Origin: Rhizobium halophilum
GTDB taxonomy: Bacteria > Pseudomonadota > Alphaproteobacteria > Rhizobiales > Rhizobiaceae
Direction: 5' to 3'
NCBI RefSeq assembly: GCF_021648825.1
Contig: NZ_JAKJHS010000013.1
Coordinates: 1-62,269 of the forward strand
DNA length: 62,269 nt
Shown one piece after another: positions 8,950-17,132 of the stretch (position 1 is the first letter of the stretch; every line of letters starts with the position of its first letter). Below the pieces are notes generated by a model. It searched no databases. It saw nothing but the letters and a program-made list of their open reading frames with translations, and was not told the DNA's origin. The translations under genes and the position numbers were made by a program.

Positions 8950-9555
8950 GCGGCTCAGCTCTGCACTTCACGGCATCATCGAAAGACTTCGGTGGCTTAC
9001 TGGGAGCCGGTACGAGGTTGAGCGCGAGGCAAAGCACCTCGTCTGCATAGTTGGACACAAACACCGGCGCGACAGGAAGATTGGCAGAGACGTCGGCATA
9101 GACACGTCGATCGAGGCCAGCAGGCGGGAATGCAACGGAAAGCAGCACTTGCCTCAGATGATCGAGTTCGATCCCGCCCGCATGGCTGTCGAAGGTGACG
9201 TCCTCGCCTGTTTCCACGTCGACGGCTGTTTGCAAGCAGTCGCACGGGCCATCCGACAGCCGCCCCAACTCACCAATTCACTTAGGGTCTTGCGGAGCGG
9301 CGAGGTGTCGAACACGTGTGCCGACGAGCGGGTGCCTGACAAGAGCGGCAGCAGGTTCGGCAGGATCCTGCGAAACAGGCCCGTCCGCCAATAGGCGATC
9401 GTCTGCAACAACGAGAACACACTCGCCTATACGTGGTGCCAGGAAGCTAAGCGGAGGCAGCATAGTTTGCTGACTCCTGCAGCGGCCAAAGACTCGTGGG
9501 CGCCGGCATGGTAAGCGCCAAGTCCATTGCCCCCAGACTGGCACAGCCAGATTTC
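8950..9555 (-). pseudogene. Decayed patatin-like phospholipase
   Basis: Fragments of a patatin read in order on the minus strand but in different frames. Near 9545-9500 the glycine-rich N-terminus appears as SGGNGLGAYHAGAHESLAAAG. From about 9420 to 9265 the middle reads FDTSPLRKTLSELV. From about 9260 to 8980 the C-terminus reads VETGEDVTFDS, LLSVAFPPAGL, YADVSANLPVAPVF and ADEVLCLALNLVP. The GxSxG catalytic segment is deleted, the DGG motif is reduced to DVS, and at least two frameshifts are needed. The gene cannot make active enzyme. Boundaries are approximate. Confidence 0.7.
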
Positions 9556-9565
9556 CCGTAGGCGT

Positions 9566-10435
9566 TCAGTCGATCGACGGCTCCTTCCTTGCCGCGCGCA
9601 GACGGGCCACTTCCGAGATGAGCCTTCGCAGGAAATCCATCAATGCAAGACCGGGGTCGTCGCTTTCGTCGCGTAAGACTGAAATTCCCCAATGTCTCAA
9701 CACCGCCTCCTGCACCTCGTTCCCACGCGGCATGAAGATGAAGGATGGAGGCCGATCCTCGGCAAAGCCAGACCGTTGCCATGTCTGCCAGAGCCGATAG
9801 AGCAGAAGCCGGATGTTCATGTCGGACATGCTGTAGCCGATGAACAGAACGGTCTTTCCCAGTGCATCCGCTCGGAACCTGACGTCGAGTGGCGTATCGA
9901 AGGATAGGCGCTCGAAATGGTCGGATTCGGCGAGAACGAGAGAGGCAGGATCGTCCAGGTCCCCATGAAACTTGATGATCTGCGTCACCCCCTCCGACAC
10001 CTCCGTCAGATCCCGCGCATTTGTGATTTTGGCGTATGGCTTGCCGTGATGTTCGAAAGCTGCTTCAAGATTCCGGTCGTAGTTGGTCGTGTAGATGACG
10101 GGGAAGTCGAGGCTGACCAGCAACTCATGGGCAAGGGACTTGGCGACCTGCTCCTGGCAGATGCTCCAGTTGTCTCGTAACCAGTGGCCAAGCAGGTCCA
10201 TGTTTCCGCCCCTGAGGCGGTAATATTCCGCCACTGTTTGATAGTGGACGTCTGGTTTCGAAAGAAGATCGCGGTCCAGTTCCAGTTCATCGACCATGTA
10301 CTCCGTCAATGCCTGCCAGGAAGGCAGGCCAACCTGCATGGATACACCAGCACCCACAAACAGGATTGCCCGGCGGTCGATGATGGCTTGCGCCAGCGCC
10401 GCGAGGCTTTCATGCCGCCCCCAATTATCTCCCAT
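9566..10435 (-). CDS. SIR2-family NAD-binding protein
   Basis: A 289-residue stand-alone SIR2-like domain. The NAD-binding motif GAGVS is at residues 28-32, TTNYD at 116-120 and KFHGD with the predicted catalytic His157 at 155-159; FIGYSMSDMNIRLLLYRL near residue 200 is the late Rossmann strand usual in SIR2_2-type proteins. This branch includes NAD-hydrolysing effectors of anti-phage systems, as well as uncharacterised lone proteins. It is the last gene of a minus-strand run, 48 bases after the 95-residue protein that overlaps ndh, so it may be co-expressed with an NADH dehydrogenase. No second effector, TIR sensor or helicase is adjacent, and a deacylase role cannot be excluded. The start has no strong ribosome site. 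Confidence 0.8.
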   Translation of the reverse strand: MGDNWGRHESLAALAQAIIDRRAILFVGAGVSMQVGLPSWQALTEYMVDELELDRDLLSKPDVHYQTVAEYYRLRGGNMDLLGHWLRDNWSICQEQVAKSLAHELLVSLDFPVIYTTNYDRNLEAAFEHHGKPYAKITNARDLTEVSEGVTQIIKFHGDLDDPASLVLAESDHFERLSFDTPLDVRFRADALGKTVLFIGYSMSDMNIRLLLYRLWQTWQRSGFAEDRPPSFIFMPRGNEVQEAVLRHWGISVLRDESDDPGLALMDFLRRLISEVARLRAARKEPSID

Positions 10436-10483
10436 GTCAACTCAACATCTTGTGGCAATACATATCGGGCAGCCTTCTCCTGC

Positions 10484-10771
10484 TTAAGTCTGTTGCTTCC
10501 CGGCGAGCGGTGGCGGCTGCGCGCCAAGTTCCTCCATCGAGATCTGATCGACCTCGGCGGGTGCTGAAGCGGGAGGCGGCGTCTCATCCGGTGACCTCCT
10601 GCGCGAGGATTCAGCCGCTTCGAGGGATCGCGATGCGGTTGCCCCGCCTGTCCGCGACGCTGCCAGATAGCCAGCCTCGAAAGCTTCACGGGTCCGTGCC
10701 GTGTCTCGATTGCACCGAGCGACGTGTCCCAGACTTTCCCACCACTCCTTCCACGCCTTCTCCATATCCAT
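10484..10771 (-). CDS. Small hypothetical protein coupled to ndh
   Basis: A 95-residue soluble protein of unknown function. The N-terminal 45 residues are aromatic and helical (MDMEKAWKEWWESLG, then TREAFEAGYLAA); the rest is Pro/Ala/Ser-rich and probably disordered. Its ATG at 10771 overlaps the ndh stop (TGATG), which indicates translational coupling. SIR2 follows 48 bases downstream. It could be a small partner of either neighbour, but no family is recognised. An ATG two codons later is an alternative start. Confidence 0.6.
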   Translation of the reverse strand: MDMEKAWKEWWESLGHVARCNRDTARTREAFEAGYLAASRTGGATASRSLEAAESSRRRSPDETPPPASAPAEVDQISMEELGAQPPPLAGKQQT

Positions 10772-12111
10772 CACCGCCTCCTGCCAAGCGCAATGATTTG
10801 GGTTACATCCTTCTGATCACCTATCAACGCAGCATCTTCGTCGATTATCCGCGCGCCGCGTTGGCGGGTAAGGTAGCGCCAGATCCATTGGACGGTGACC
10901 AGGACGCGCTTTTCAAAATTCACGAGGAGATACACGTGGACTATTGCCCACAGAAGCCAGGCAAGCCGCCCCTTAAGGGTCCACCTGCCGAAGTCGAATA
11001 CGGCCGCGTGTCTTCCGATGACTGCGGTATTCCCGCGGTTCCTGAACCGGAAGGGTGCTGGAGGTCCACCTTGGCGCAGTTTTCGCCCTAGAAACTCTCC
11101 TTGTTGTTTTGCCACTTGCGCAAGTGCGGGAAGCGGTTTCCCCTCTGGGTCAAGCGCCATAGCAGTGTCGCCGATCGCATAGATGTCGCTGAGGCCAACC
11201 ACCTGCAGATTCGCATCGACAGGGATACGGCCTCCGGGCGGCTCCTTCATGCCCAGCCAAGCAAAGGCGGGCGAAGCCTTCACACCCGCGCCCCATATTA
11301 TGCAGCCGGCATCGATGCGTTCCTCCCCAACTATTACGTGGCCTTCCCCGACGGCAGAAACCCGTTGACCCAGCCTGATCTCGACGCCAATCCTTTTTAG
11401 ATAAGTGGCAGCGTAGCTGCTGAGATGTCCGGGGAAGGAGGCAAGGATTCTTGGGCCCGCCTCAAGAAGGATCACGCGCATCTGGCTAGGTGCCAACGTG
11501 CGATAGTCCCGACTGATCATGTAGCGGCCAAGCTCGGAAATAGCGCCCGCCATCTCCACACCAGTCGGGCCACCGCCAATGACAATGCTGGTCAGCAGCG
11601 ACTGCTTTTCCCGCTCCGTATGCGCAAGCTCCGCCTTCTCAAATGCCAGCAGCAGGCGCTGCCTGATCTGTCGAGCCTCGTGGATCGATTTCAGTCCGGG
11701 AGCATGGAACTGCCAGTCGTCATGGCCGAAGTAGTTGTACTGCGAGCCTGTGGCGATCACGAGCTGGTCATAAGCGACTTCGCCCCTGTCTGCGAGCCGG
11801 ACGTGCTTGGCTCCACTATCGACACCAACGACTTCAGCCATCAGGACGCGGATGTTCCGGTAACGTCCGAGGCTGCGCCGGATCGGCTCAGAGATATCAG
11901 CGGGCGACAGCGCAGCTGTAGCGACCTGGTAAAGGAGTGGCTGGAAGAGGTTGTGGTTGCGGCGGTCGATCAAGGTGACATCGACCTCCGAATTTCCTAG
12001 TGCGCGGGCGCAAGCTAGTCCCCCGAACCCGCCTCCGATAATGACGATATGGCGCCTCGATACAACGGTGTCTTTGTGACCGCACCGCCGTAACCTGATC
12101 CCGCCGCTCAT
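10771..12111 (-). CDS. ndh: Type II NADH:quinone oxidoreductase (NDH-2 family)
   Basis: A 446-residue flavoprotein. The FAD-binding motif IVIIGGGFGGLACA is near residue 21, the NAD-binding motif IVIGGGPTGVEMAG near residue 165, the second FAD motif DIYAIGDTA near residue 305, and a C-terminal amphipathic/hydrophobic segment (LAWLLWAIVHVYLLVNF) serves as membrane anchor, as in single-subunit NDH-2. It oxidises NADH and reduces quinone without pumping protons. ATG 12111 follows AGGGGACAAAGATC. It leads the ndh / 95-residue / SIR2 run, an arrangement that puts NAD redox and a SIR2 protein in one unit. Confidence 0.88.
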   Translation of the reverse strand: MSGGIRLRRCGHKDTVVSRRHIVIIGGGFGGLACARALGNSEVDVTLIDRRNHNLFQPLLYQVATAALSPADISEPIRRSLGRYRNIRVLMAEVVGVDSGAKHVRLADRGEVAYDQLVIATGSQYNYFGHDDWQFHAPGLKSIHEARQIRQRLLLAFEKAELAHTEREKQSLLTSIVIGGGPTGVEMAGAISELGRYMISRDYRTLAPSQMRVILLEAGPRILASFPGHLSSYAATYLKRIGVEIRLGQRVSAVGEGHVIVGEERIDAGCIIWGAGVKASPAFAWLGMKEPPGGRIPVDANLQVVGLSDIYAIGDTAMALDPEGKPLPALAQVAKQQGEFLGRKLRQGGPPAPFRFRNRGNTAVIGRHAAVFDFGRWTLKGRLAWLLWAIVHVYLLVNFEKRVLVTVQWIWRYLTRQRGARIIDEDAALIGDQKDVTQIIALGRRR

Positions 12112-12217
12112 GATCTTTGTCCCCTGCAATTGGCGGGTCCCGCGCCGACTGGCACGGAGGCGAGGAAGCTAGCTTCAAGGCAAGAGGCGTCCATAACGTG
12201 ACTCAGGGGATAGAGCA

Positions 12218-12562
12218 TCATCGTAGGAATGCCCCGAGCAGAACTGCAGCGCCGACCACTATGACGGCGATAAGTGGAAGAAGGGCTGGGAGGCTTGGCT
12301 TGCGTTCCAGCGTCCCTTTAAAGGACGAGGTCATTGCCACGTCGAAGTTCCGGGACTTCAGGTGGGAGCCCTGCTTTCGCTGTGTCGCGGTGGCGGTCTC
12401 TATCTGCTCGGGCGACAGCGGCACACCGCCAGCCTCTGAATCAGTCTCGAGCGGTGCCATGGCCGGATCGAAGCCAGGTCGCTTATCGCCAGTCAAACCC
12501 CGCTGGATGTCGCCTCTGATCTGTGCGGGGTTGGGCGTCGGGTCGTGTGATCTGCTGGGCAT
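12218..12562 (-). CDS. Small C-tail-anchored hypothetical protein
   Basis: A 114-residue protein: a polar N-terminal domain rich in Pro, Asp and Gln, then a single C-terminal membrane helix (SLPALLPLIAVIVVGAAVLL) ending in GAFLR. ATG 12562 (MPSRSHDPTPNPAQ) is preferred to longer frames because a candidate EcfG promoter ends 26 bases upstream of it. No family recognised. It resembles the many small tail-anchored stress proteins of Rhizobiales in layout only. Confidence 0.55.
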   Translation of the reverse strand: MPSRSHDPTPNPAQIRGDIQRGLTGDKRPGFDPAMAPLETDSEAGGVPLSPEQIETATATQRKQGSHLKSRNFDVAMTSSFKGTLERKPSLPALLPLIAVIVVGAAVLLGAFLR

Positions 12563-12587
12563 GAGTTTCGGTCTCCAAGTCCATGCC

Positions 12588-12612
12588 AACCGCTGGAGGC
12601 GCCGCGGGTTCC
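12588..12612 (-). promoter_or_regulatory. Candidate EcfG promoter for the tail-anchored protein
   Basis: On the minus strand GGAAC (12612-12608), an 18-base spacer and TT (12589-12588) in a GGTT context, 26 bases before ATG 12562. Confidence 0.5.
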
Positions 12613-12773
12613 TGCCGCGGAGTAATGGCAATTGCAAATGTACGGCAGCGGACCCTTCCTCCCGAAAAATGCTCAGCGCGCGAAACATTGGGCAGTGATG
12701 GTTAGTTCGGCTACGGCGACAACAAATCCTTACAAGCGCTAGGCTCACTGGCCCGGCGGATACAGGAGACACC

Positions 12774-13058
12774 ATGAAGATCACGGGAATTCAGACCATA
12801 GCCGAAGGAAGCGGTACGGCAGGGCATACGGTCGAATACGTCTTCGACAGCGGCGCCGTCTTGGCCGTTCGTTTCAGCGGCGAACAAACAGAAGTCAATC
12901 GCACCAATGCGGTCAGCCAGGCGAAGTTGTTCCTGGAGCGTGTTATTCGCGAGGGACTGCTGCCGGAGCAGATGGAGGATGGGGAGAACGTGGACGGGCG
13001 AGCGGCAACGATGGCCTCCTCGCCGGGGTCGCCGGCGGAGCGGCTCGACAACCGGTGA
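12774..13058 (+). CDS. Small hypothetical protein
   Basis: A 94-residue protein starting MKITGIQTIAEGSGTAG, with ATG 12774 behind ACAGGAGACACC. The first 60 residues alternate strand-like segments (TVEYVFDSGAVLAVRFSG) and a helix (NAVSQAKLFLERVIREG); the tail is polar. It lies just upstream of the sigma factor on the same strand but does not resemble its usual anti-sigma partner NepR. Function unknown. Confidence 0.55.
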   Translation: MKITGIQTIAEGSGTAGHTVEYVFDSGAVLAVRFSGEQTEVNRTNAVSQAKLFLERVIREGLLPEQMEDGENVDGRAATMASSPGSPAERLDNR

Positions 13059-13278
13059 TGCAGGGGCATCATCCAGCTTTCTCCATTAAAGACGGTCAGG
13101 ATAATTTGCTTTAAATGCGGGCCCCTCGTGCACCGAAGATTGACAGAGAGGCTCTCCGGCACTCTCATCGAGCGGCATCTGGATTTCGAGCGAAGACGAG
13201 CGTTGACGCTACAATCAAGGTGAGATGTGGATCCCACGGTACGACAGCGGACGCAAACGCTAAGCCGGCTGGAGTTTC

Positions 13279-13304
13279 GGAACATTGCTCGCGCGAAGAT
13301 GATT
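13279..13304 (+). promoter_or_regulatory. Candidate autoregulatory EcfG promoter
   Basis: GGAAC at 13279-13283, a 19-base spacer and TT at 13303-13304, 27 bases upstream of the sigma-factor ATG. Confidence 0.4.
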
Positions 13305-13330
13305 TGTCTCCCGTCAGAGGGGAGAATGAC

Positions 13331-13831
13331 ATGACCGAAGGGCGAGGCAGTGAACGTACGGCAACTGAAATGGTGGAACTCTTGCCGGGCTTGCGCTCCT
13401 TCGCGCGGCGTTTTGATCCGAATCCCTACAACATTGAGGATCTCGTACAGGAGACGCTAGCTAAAGCGCTGGCTAACCGCGACAAGTTTCGAGAAGGGAC
13501 AAACCTTAAGTCCTGGCTCTTCACCATCATGCGCAACACGTTTTGCACAAAATACGGCGTCGCAAAGCGTGAGCCGCTGGGATCGGATGATTGTGTGGCC
13601 GCACAACCCTCGATCAGCGCTCCACAAGAATGGTCGCTGCGCGCCAAGGAGGTCGCCCGCCAGATCGAACGCCTTCCGCTGCACTACCGCTCTGCTGTTC
13701 AACTCATCCTTATTGAGGAGATCAGCTACGAGGCTGCCGCCGACCGAGCCGGATGCCCTGTCGGCACGATCAAAAGTCGCGTGAACCGAGCTCGAACCAT
13801 GCTTGAAACGAGATTGGGCGAAGCAGGCTAA
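13331..13831 (+). CDS. ECF sigma factor, EcfG (general stress) type
   Basis: A 166-residue ECF sigma factor with only regions 2 and 4. Region 2 is seen in EDLVQETLAKALANRDKF and the -10 recognition stretch NLKSWLFTIMRNTF; region 4 is EEISYEAAADRAGCPVGTIKSRVNRAR. FDPNPYNIEDLVQETL and a Y-G-V-AKRE linker fit the EcfG/RpoE2 group that runs the alphaproteobacterial general stress response. ATG 13331 follows GAGGGGAGAATGAC. The usual phyR and nepR neighbours are missing, so this may be a secondary EcfG copy. Many nearby genes carry matching promoters. Confidence 0.82.
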   Translation: MTEGRGSERTATEMVELLPGLRSFARRFDPNPYNIEDLVQETLAKALANRDKFREGTNLKSWLFTIMRNTFCTKYGVAKREPLGSDDCVAAQPSISAPQEWSLRAKEVARQIERLPLHYRSAVQLILIEEISYEAAADRAGCPVGTIKSRVNRARTMLETRLGEAG

Positions 13832-13845
13832 GAGCAAGGAAGTCT

Positions 13846-14340
13846 TCAGCCGAACAGACTGCTCCACCAGGGGAGGTCGGGTCGCGTAATCATTAGCCAG
13901 AATATGACCAGCACCGCCGTGAATGCCGGGAACCCAAAGATGAACCACAGGCGAAAGAGGGAGTGGTAACGAGGGGGCAGATCTTCGCCAGTGGAGACGG
14001 TAGAGACGGCGATATTTCGCATCTCGAGCTGCATCCAGACAACCGGGAGCCAGAATGCCCCGGTAAACAAGTAGAGGAGGATGGACAGCACGATCCAACC
14101 CTCCGCGAGCGGATAGCCCACGTGCCATGCGAGGGCGACGCCGGTGATCGGCTGCAGGATGACGGCAGTCGTCGTGAACAGGAAATCCGCGATTACGACG
14201 ATTCTTGCCACCGCAGCAACGATCGTGGCATTGCGGGTCCGGTGCGCGAGCAGCATGAAGAAAGCGATCCCGGCGCCGGTGCCCAGAAGGACTGCGGCCC
14301 CGATGATGTGGACAAACTTAAGCAGGAAGTAGAGCATCAT
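13846..14340 (-). CDS. DUF2269 integral membrane protein
   Basis: A 164-residue protein with four predicted membrane helices (FVHIIGAAVLLGTGAGIAFF; VIADFLFTTTAVILQPITG; WIVLSILLYLFTGAFWLPV; LWFIFGFPAFTAVLVIFWL). The early HIIGA and GTG motifs are typical of DUF2269, whose role is unknown. Its start (ATGA, 14340-14337) overlaps the stop of the upstream SDR-DoxX gene, so the two are translationally coupled. Confidence 0.8.
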   Translation of the reverse strand: MMLYFLLKFVHIIGAAVLLGTGAGIAFFMLLAHRTRNATIVAAVARIVVIADFLFTTTAVILQPITGVALAWHVGYPLAEGWIVLSILLYLFTGAFWLPVVWMQLEMRNIAVSTVSTGEDLPPRYHSLFRLWFIFGFPAFTAVLVIFWLMITRPDLPWWSSLFG

Positions 14341-15626
14341 CGGTCTTCCAGGACTGCGAGTGCCAGGAGATGCAGCACGAGAATGGGCCAGATCTTCAGG
14401 AGTGGCCCAAGAGGGTCATCCCATAGGGCCGGGAGCAGCAGGCTTCCGGCGACTGCGTAGAACAAGGACAACCCGATGCCCCCGTAGAGGCCCCATCGTG
14501 CGCTTCTCCTGAAGGCTATTCCTGCTCCGATCGCAATGTCGGCCAAAGCTCCGGCAATCACTGCTGGCACGGCGAGCTCAGCTGCAGGTGTGCGAAGCAT
14601 CAAATCCACGCCCTCCCTGAATCCGTTCGTTAAGGAGATTATTCCCGTAGCAATCCAGAACAAAGGAAGGACGATGAACGTCAGCGGCTTCAGGAAGTAC
14701 AGCTTTGCGAACCATCGTTCCTGGACGCTTGGCGGACGAGATGCCAAGGCTGCCGCAAGTGACATGGGCCGGATGCCTGTGGCCTCCAACCATGGTCCGG
14801 CATCGCCCACGGCTCCTCGTGTAATCTCCTTCTGGGCATTGGACCGCATGGGCGGTCTCCACCCCAGATGTCCGGCCAGATCTCCCAGCTTGTATAGCAG
14901 GCGTGACAATGGGCTCGGCAAGTTTACTTGAGGTGCCGGACGCGAGCCGAGCCAACGACGGTAGGTGGCAACGACATCGGCAAAGGATAAGCGCTCTGGA
15001 CCGACCAATTCGAGTGCTAGCCGCGAGGGCGCCGTGGGCTGAAGTAGGGCTACGACCGTTTCCACGACGTCGCTCAGTTGGACGACCTGCAGTTGACCTG
15101 TGTGAGGCATCAGCGGCAAAACCGGAAGCGCCGCAACACCCCGGAACAGGGCGCTGGCGCCATAGGCGGCAGGGCCGAGGACAACCGATGGCCTTAGGAT
15201 CACCCAGTCCAGCTCGCGCGCCATCAGCAGATCGTCTCCAAGGGCCTTGGTTTGAGAAAACTCCGAAGGCTGTTCCCGGTCAACGCCTAGTGCTGAGAAA
15301 TGGACGACTCGCCGTATACCAGCTTCCTCACATGCGACGAAGAGAGCTGCTGGAGCCTCCACATGAACCGTGCGGACCCGGTCGCGAGCTGTGTCCTGGA
15401 GTGCGCCTGCGCAATTGACCACCGCGTCTATCCCCTCAAGGTGCGGCAGCCAATCAGAGGGGCTGGTAGCATTCGCCAGATCCAGCACAACTTGCCTTGA
15501 TACGCCCATGGGAAGAAAAGCGGCGCCGCCCCGAACGGCTGCAACAACATGATGGGCGTCTGACGAGAGCCTGGCGCAGATAGCGGAACCAATCAGTCCT
15601 GCCGCGCCGATGACCAGAATATTCAT
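14337..15626 (-). CDS. NAD(P)-binding epimerase-like protein fused to a DoxX-like membrane domain
   Basis: A 429-residue fusion. Residues 1-290 form an atypical/extended SDR (VIGAAGLIGSAI at residue 5, VVNCAGALQD, HFSALGVD, LRPSVVLGP), resembling NmrA/NDUFA9-like proteins. The C-terminal 130 residues have four membrane helices (LTFIVLPLFWIATGIISL and others) of DoxX type. It may bind NAD(P)H at the membrane as a redox or lipid-related protein. ATG 15626 follows GTAAGGAAGCGAC. It forms an operon with DUF2269 and has an EcfG-like promoter about 80 bases upstream that is shared head-to-head with the next locus. Confidence 0.8.
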   Translation of the reverse strand: MNILVIGAAGLIGSAICARLSSDAHHVVAAVRGGAAFLPMGVSRQVVLDLANATSPSDWLPHLEGIDAVVNCAGALQDTARDRVRTVHVEAPAALFVACEEAGIRRVVHFSALGVDREQPSEFSQTKALGDDLLMARELDWVILRPSVVLGPAAYGASALFRGVAALPVLPLMPHTGQLQVVQLSDVVETVVALLQPTAPSRLALELVGPERLSFADVVATYRRWLGSRPAPQVNLPSPLSRLLYKLGDLAGHLGWRPPMRSNAQKEITRGAVGDAGPWLEATGIRPMSLAAALASRPPSVQERWFAKLYFLKPLTFIVLPLFWIATGIISLTNGFREGVDLMLRTPAAELAVPAVIAGALADIAIGAGIAFRRSARWGLYGGIGLSLFYAVAGSLLLPALWDDPLGPLLKIWPILVLHLLALAVLEDR

Positions 15627-15704
15627 GTCGCTTCCTTACCAGCAAGCGTTGACGCGGCCGCGGAACCGCCAAGGGCGGCATCGCATCCAGCACTCTCAGT
15701 GCAT

Positions 15705-15729
15705 GGAACACCATCCTGTTGCGATCGTT
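15705..15729 (+). promoter_or_regulatory. Candidate EcfG promoter (rightward half of a divergent pair)
   Basis: GGAAC at 15705-15709, 16 bases, then CGTT (15726-15729), a full match to the GGAAC-N16-CGTT form. It points to the decayed gene at 15800. Confidence 0.55.
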
Positions 15730-15731
15730 CC
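15707..15731 (-). promoter_or_regulatory. Candidate EcfG promoter (leftward half of a divergent pair)
   Basis: On the minus strand GGAAC (15731-15727), an 18-base spacer and TT (15708-15707). It overlaps the rightward site almost completely and points to the SDR-DoxX/DUF2269 operon, about 80 bases away. Confidence 0.5.
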
Positions 15732-15799
15732 GGAATGTGAGTCGAGGAAAACTAAACATGGCAGATAGAGCTCTGAAGCAGATCTTCTAGAGAACGTTG

Positions 15800-16349
15800 A
15801 TGGCTTTGCTGAGCGTAGCGCAAGATCCTGATGTCGGCTCCTTTGCTGCGAATGCTGTTAGTGCCGCGGCGCAGCAGGCTCCGCGGTTAGTGGTCGGTGC
15901 TATGGCAGGGATCTGTGCGACGATGGTGATGACCTTCGTGATGAAGCGTGGCTTCGAACTCTTGCCAGAAAGACAACGATATCCATTGCCGCCAGCCGAA
16001 ATAGCCTCCGGACTTGGGACACCAAAGGGCCATTTGCCCGACCAGGCACTGTTGTTGCACGCGGCCTTTGGTTCGGTAGCCGGCGCCGTCTTATGCTGTT
16101 CTCCCTGTCAGGACCGGCGGAGGTGCGTATGGCGCCTCAGTATGGGCTGCAAGCTATCTGGGATGGCTGCCGGCATTAGGGCTTCTTAGGGCAGCAACGG
16201 GACATCCGATGCGACGAAATCTCCTAATGTTAGTCGCACATATTGTGTGCTGAAGCGTGTTGTCGCGTCTGACCTTTGAACTGGAAGCTGCACAAGCAAC
16301 GGGTTTTGCCGATGGCGACATGCAAGATCGAACCGCTCCACGCCGCTAA
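15800..16349 (+). pseudogene. Frameshifted DUF1440-like membrane protein
   Basis: The frame starting with ATG 15800 encodes RLVVGAMAGICATMVMTFVMKRGFELLPERQ and PPAEI, then PDQALLLHAAFGSVAGAV, the opening of a YagU/DUF1440-like membrane protein. After about 16085 the sense moves to another frame (VRTGGGAYGASVWAASYLGW, PALGLLRAATGHP, MLVAHIVC) and after about 16250 to a third (SRLTFELEAAQATGFADGD), ending at TAA 16347-16349. Two frameshifts break one gene of about 180 codons. It still has an intact-looking EcfG promoter. Confidence 0.65.
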
Positions 16350-16679
16350 TCCCGACGCTCGCGTGACGTTCAGACGCAAAGGAGGCATGCATGGTGAGGA
16401 CGGCGGTTTTCTCATCCGCCGGTGGTTCACGACCACCATTGGGATGATCCATCGCATGAAGTCGAACAAGACCTCGCTGCTGCCAGAAGATGCTGTCTCG
16501 AGGTGCACGTGAGCGGTTGGTTTAGCCAGGTGTCGCGTACCCACCGCTAAGATGGAGTTACCTTGCAATGACAGTGTCTACCTCATCACGTCTGATGGGG
16601 GCGGGCGACTATGCTCCCCAGGCCGTGGCGTTCATCACCAATGGCGGTGATGTCTCACAGTCCGCAAGCGTACAGAGGG

Positions 16680-16704
16680 GGAACAGCCATGAGAGGCGGA
16701 AGTT
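16680..16704 (+). promoter_or_regulatory. Candidate EcfG promoter for the DUF982 gene
   Basis: GGAAC at 16680-16684, an 18-base spacer and TT at 16703-16704, about 59 bases before ATG 16763. Confidence 0.45.
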
Positions 16705-16762
16705 CTCAGACCACCGCGGATGCAAGACACCCTTAGCATTCCTGCATGGTCAGGAGAACCTT

Positions 16763-17038
16763 ATGCCGTTCCAAAGCAGATACCGGCCCCTTGTCGACTC
16801 TAGTTGGGGGAACTGGGACAAGCCTATCAGCCTCAGGCTTGGGAGGAGCAGCACCCACATAGTGCACAGTCCTCAAGAGGCGTTGAAACTGATGTCAAGC
16901 GAGTGGCCCGGTGAGCGCGGAGACAGCTACTACCAGGCTCGTCGCGCCTGTCTGGCCTTCTTGAAGCGACAGGCGTCACCCGCTCAAGTGCGTCGTGCCT
17001 TTCTCGTTGCCGCCGCTGAAACGGGGCTGCTTCACTAG
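16763..17038 (+). CDS. DUF982 protein
   Basis: A 91-residue protein with the DUF982 pattern: WDKPISLRLG near residue 18, then a SPQEALKLMSSEWPGERGD block, YYQARRACLAFL and a helical end with VRRAFLVAAAETGLL. DUF982 proteins are small, Rhizobiales-restricted and uncharacterised. ATG 16763 follows CAGGAGAACCTT. A second member lies at 52495-52785 beside the heat-shock genes. Putative EcfG control here and heat-shock proximity there both suggest a stress role. Confidence 0.75.
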   Translation: MPFQSRYRPLVDSSWGNWDKPISLRLGRSSTHIVHSPQEALKLMSSEWPGERGDSYYQARRACLAFLKRQASPAQVRRAFLVAAAETGLLH

Positions 17039-17132
17039 CTCTGCCCTCCCCGACAGTCCTCGCCACTGACTCGACGGCTTTGCCCGTTGGAGTTCTCGCG
17101 CATCTTGCAAGAGAGAAGCCATTTTATCCGCC

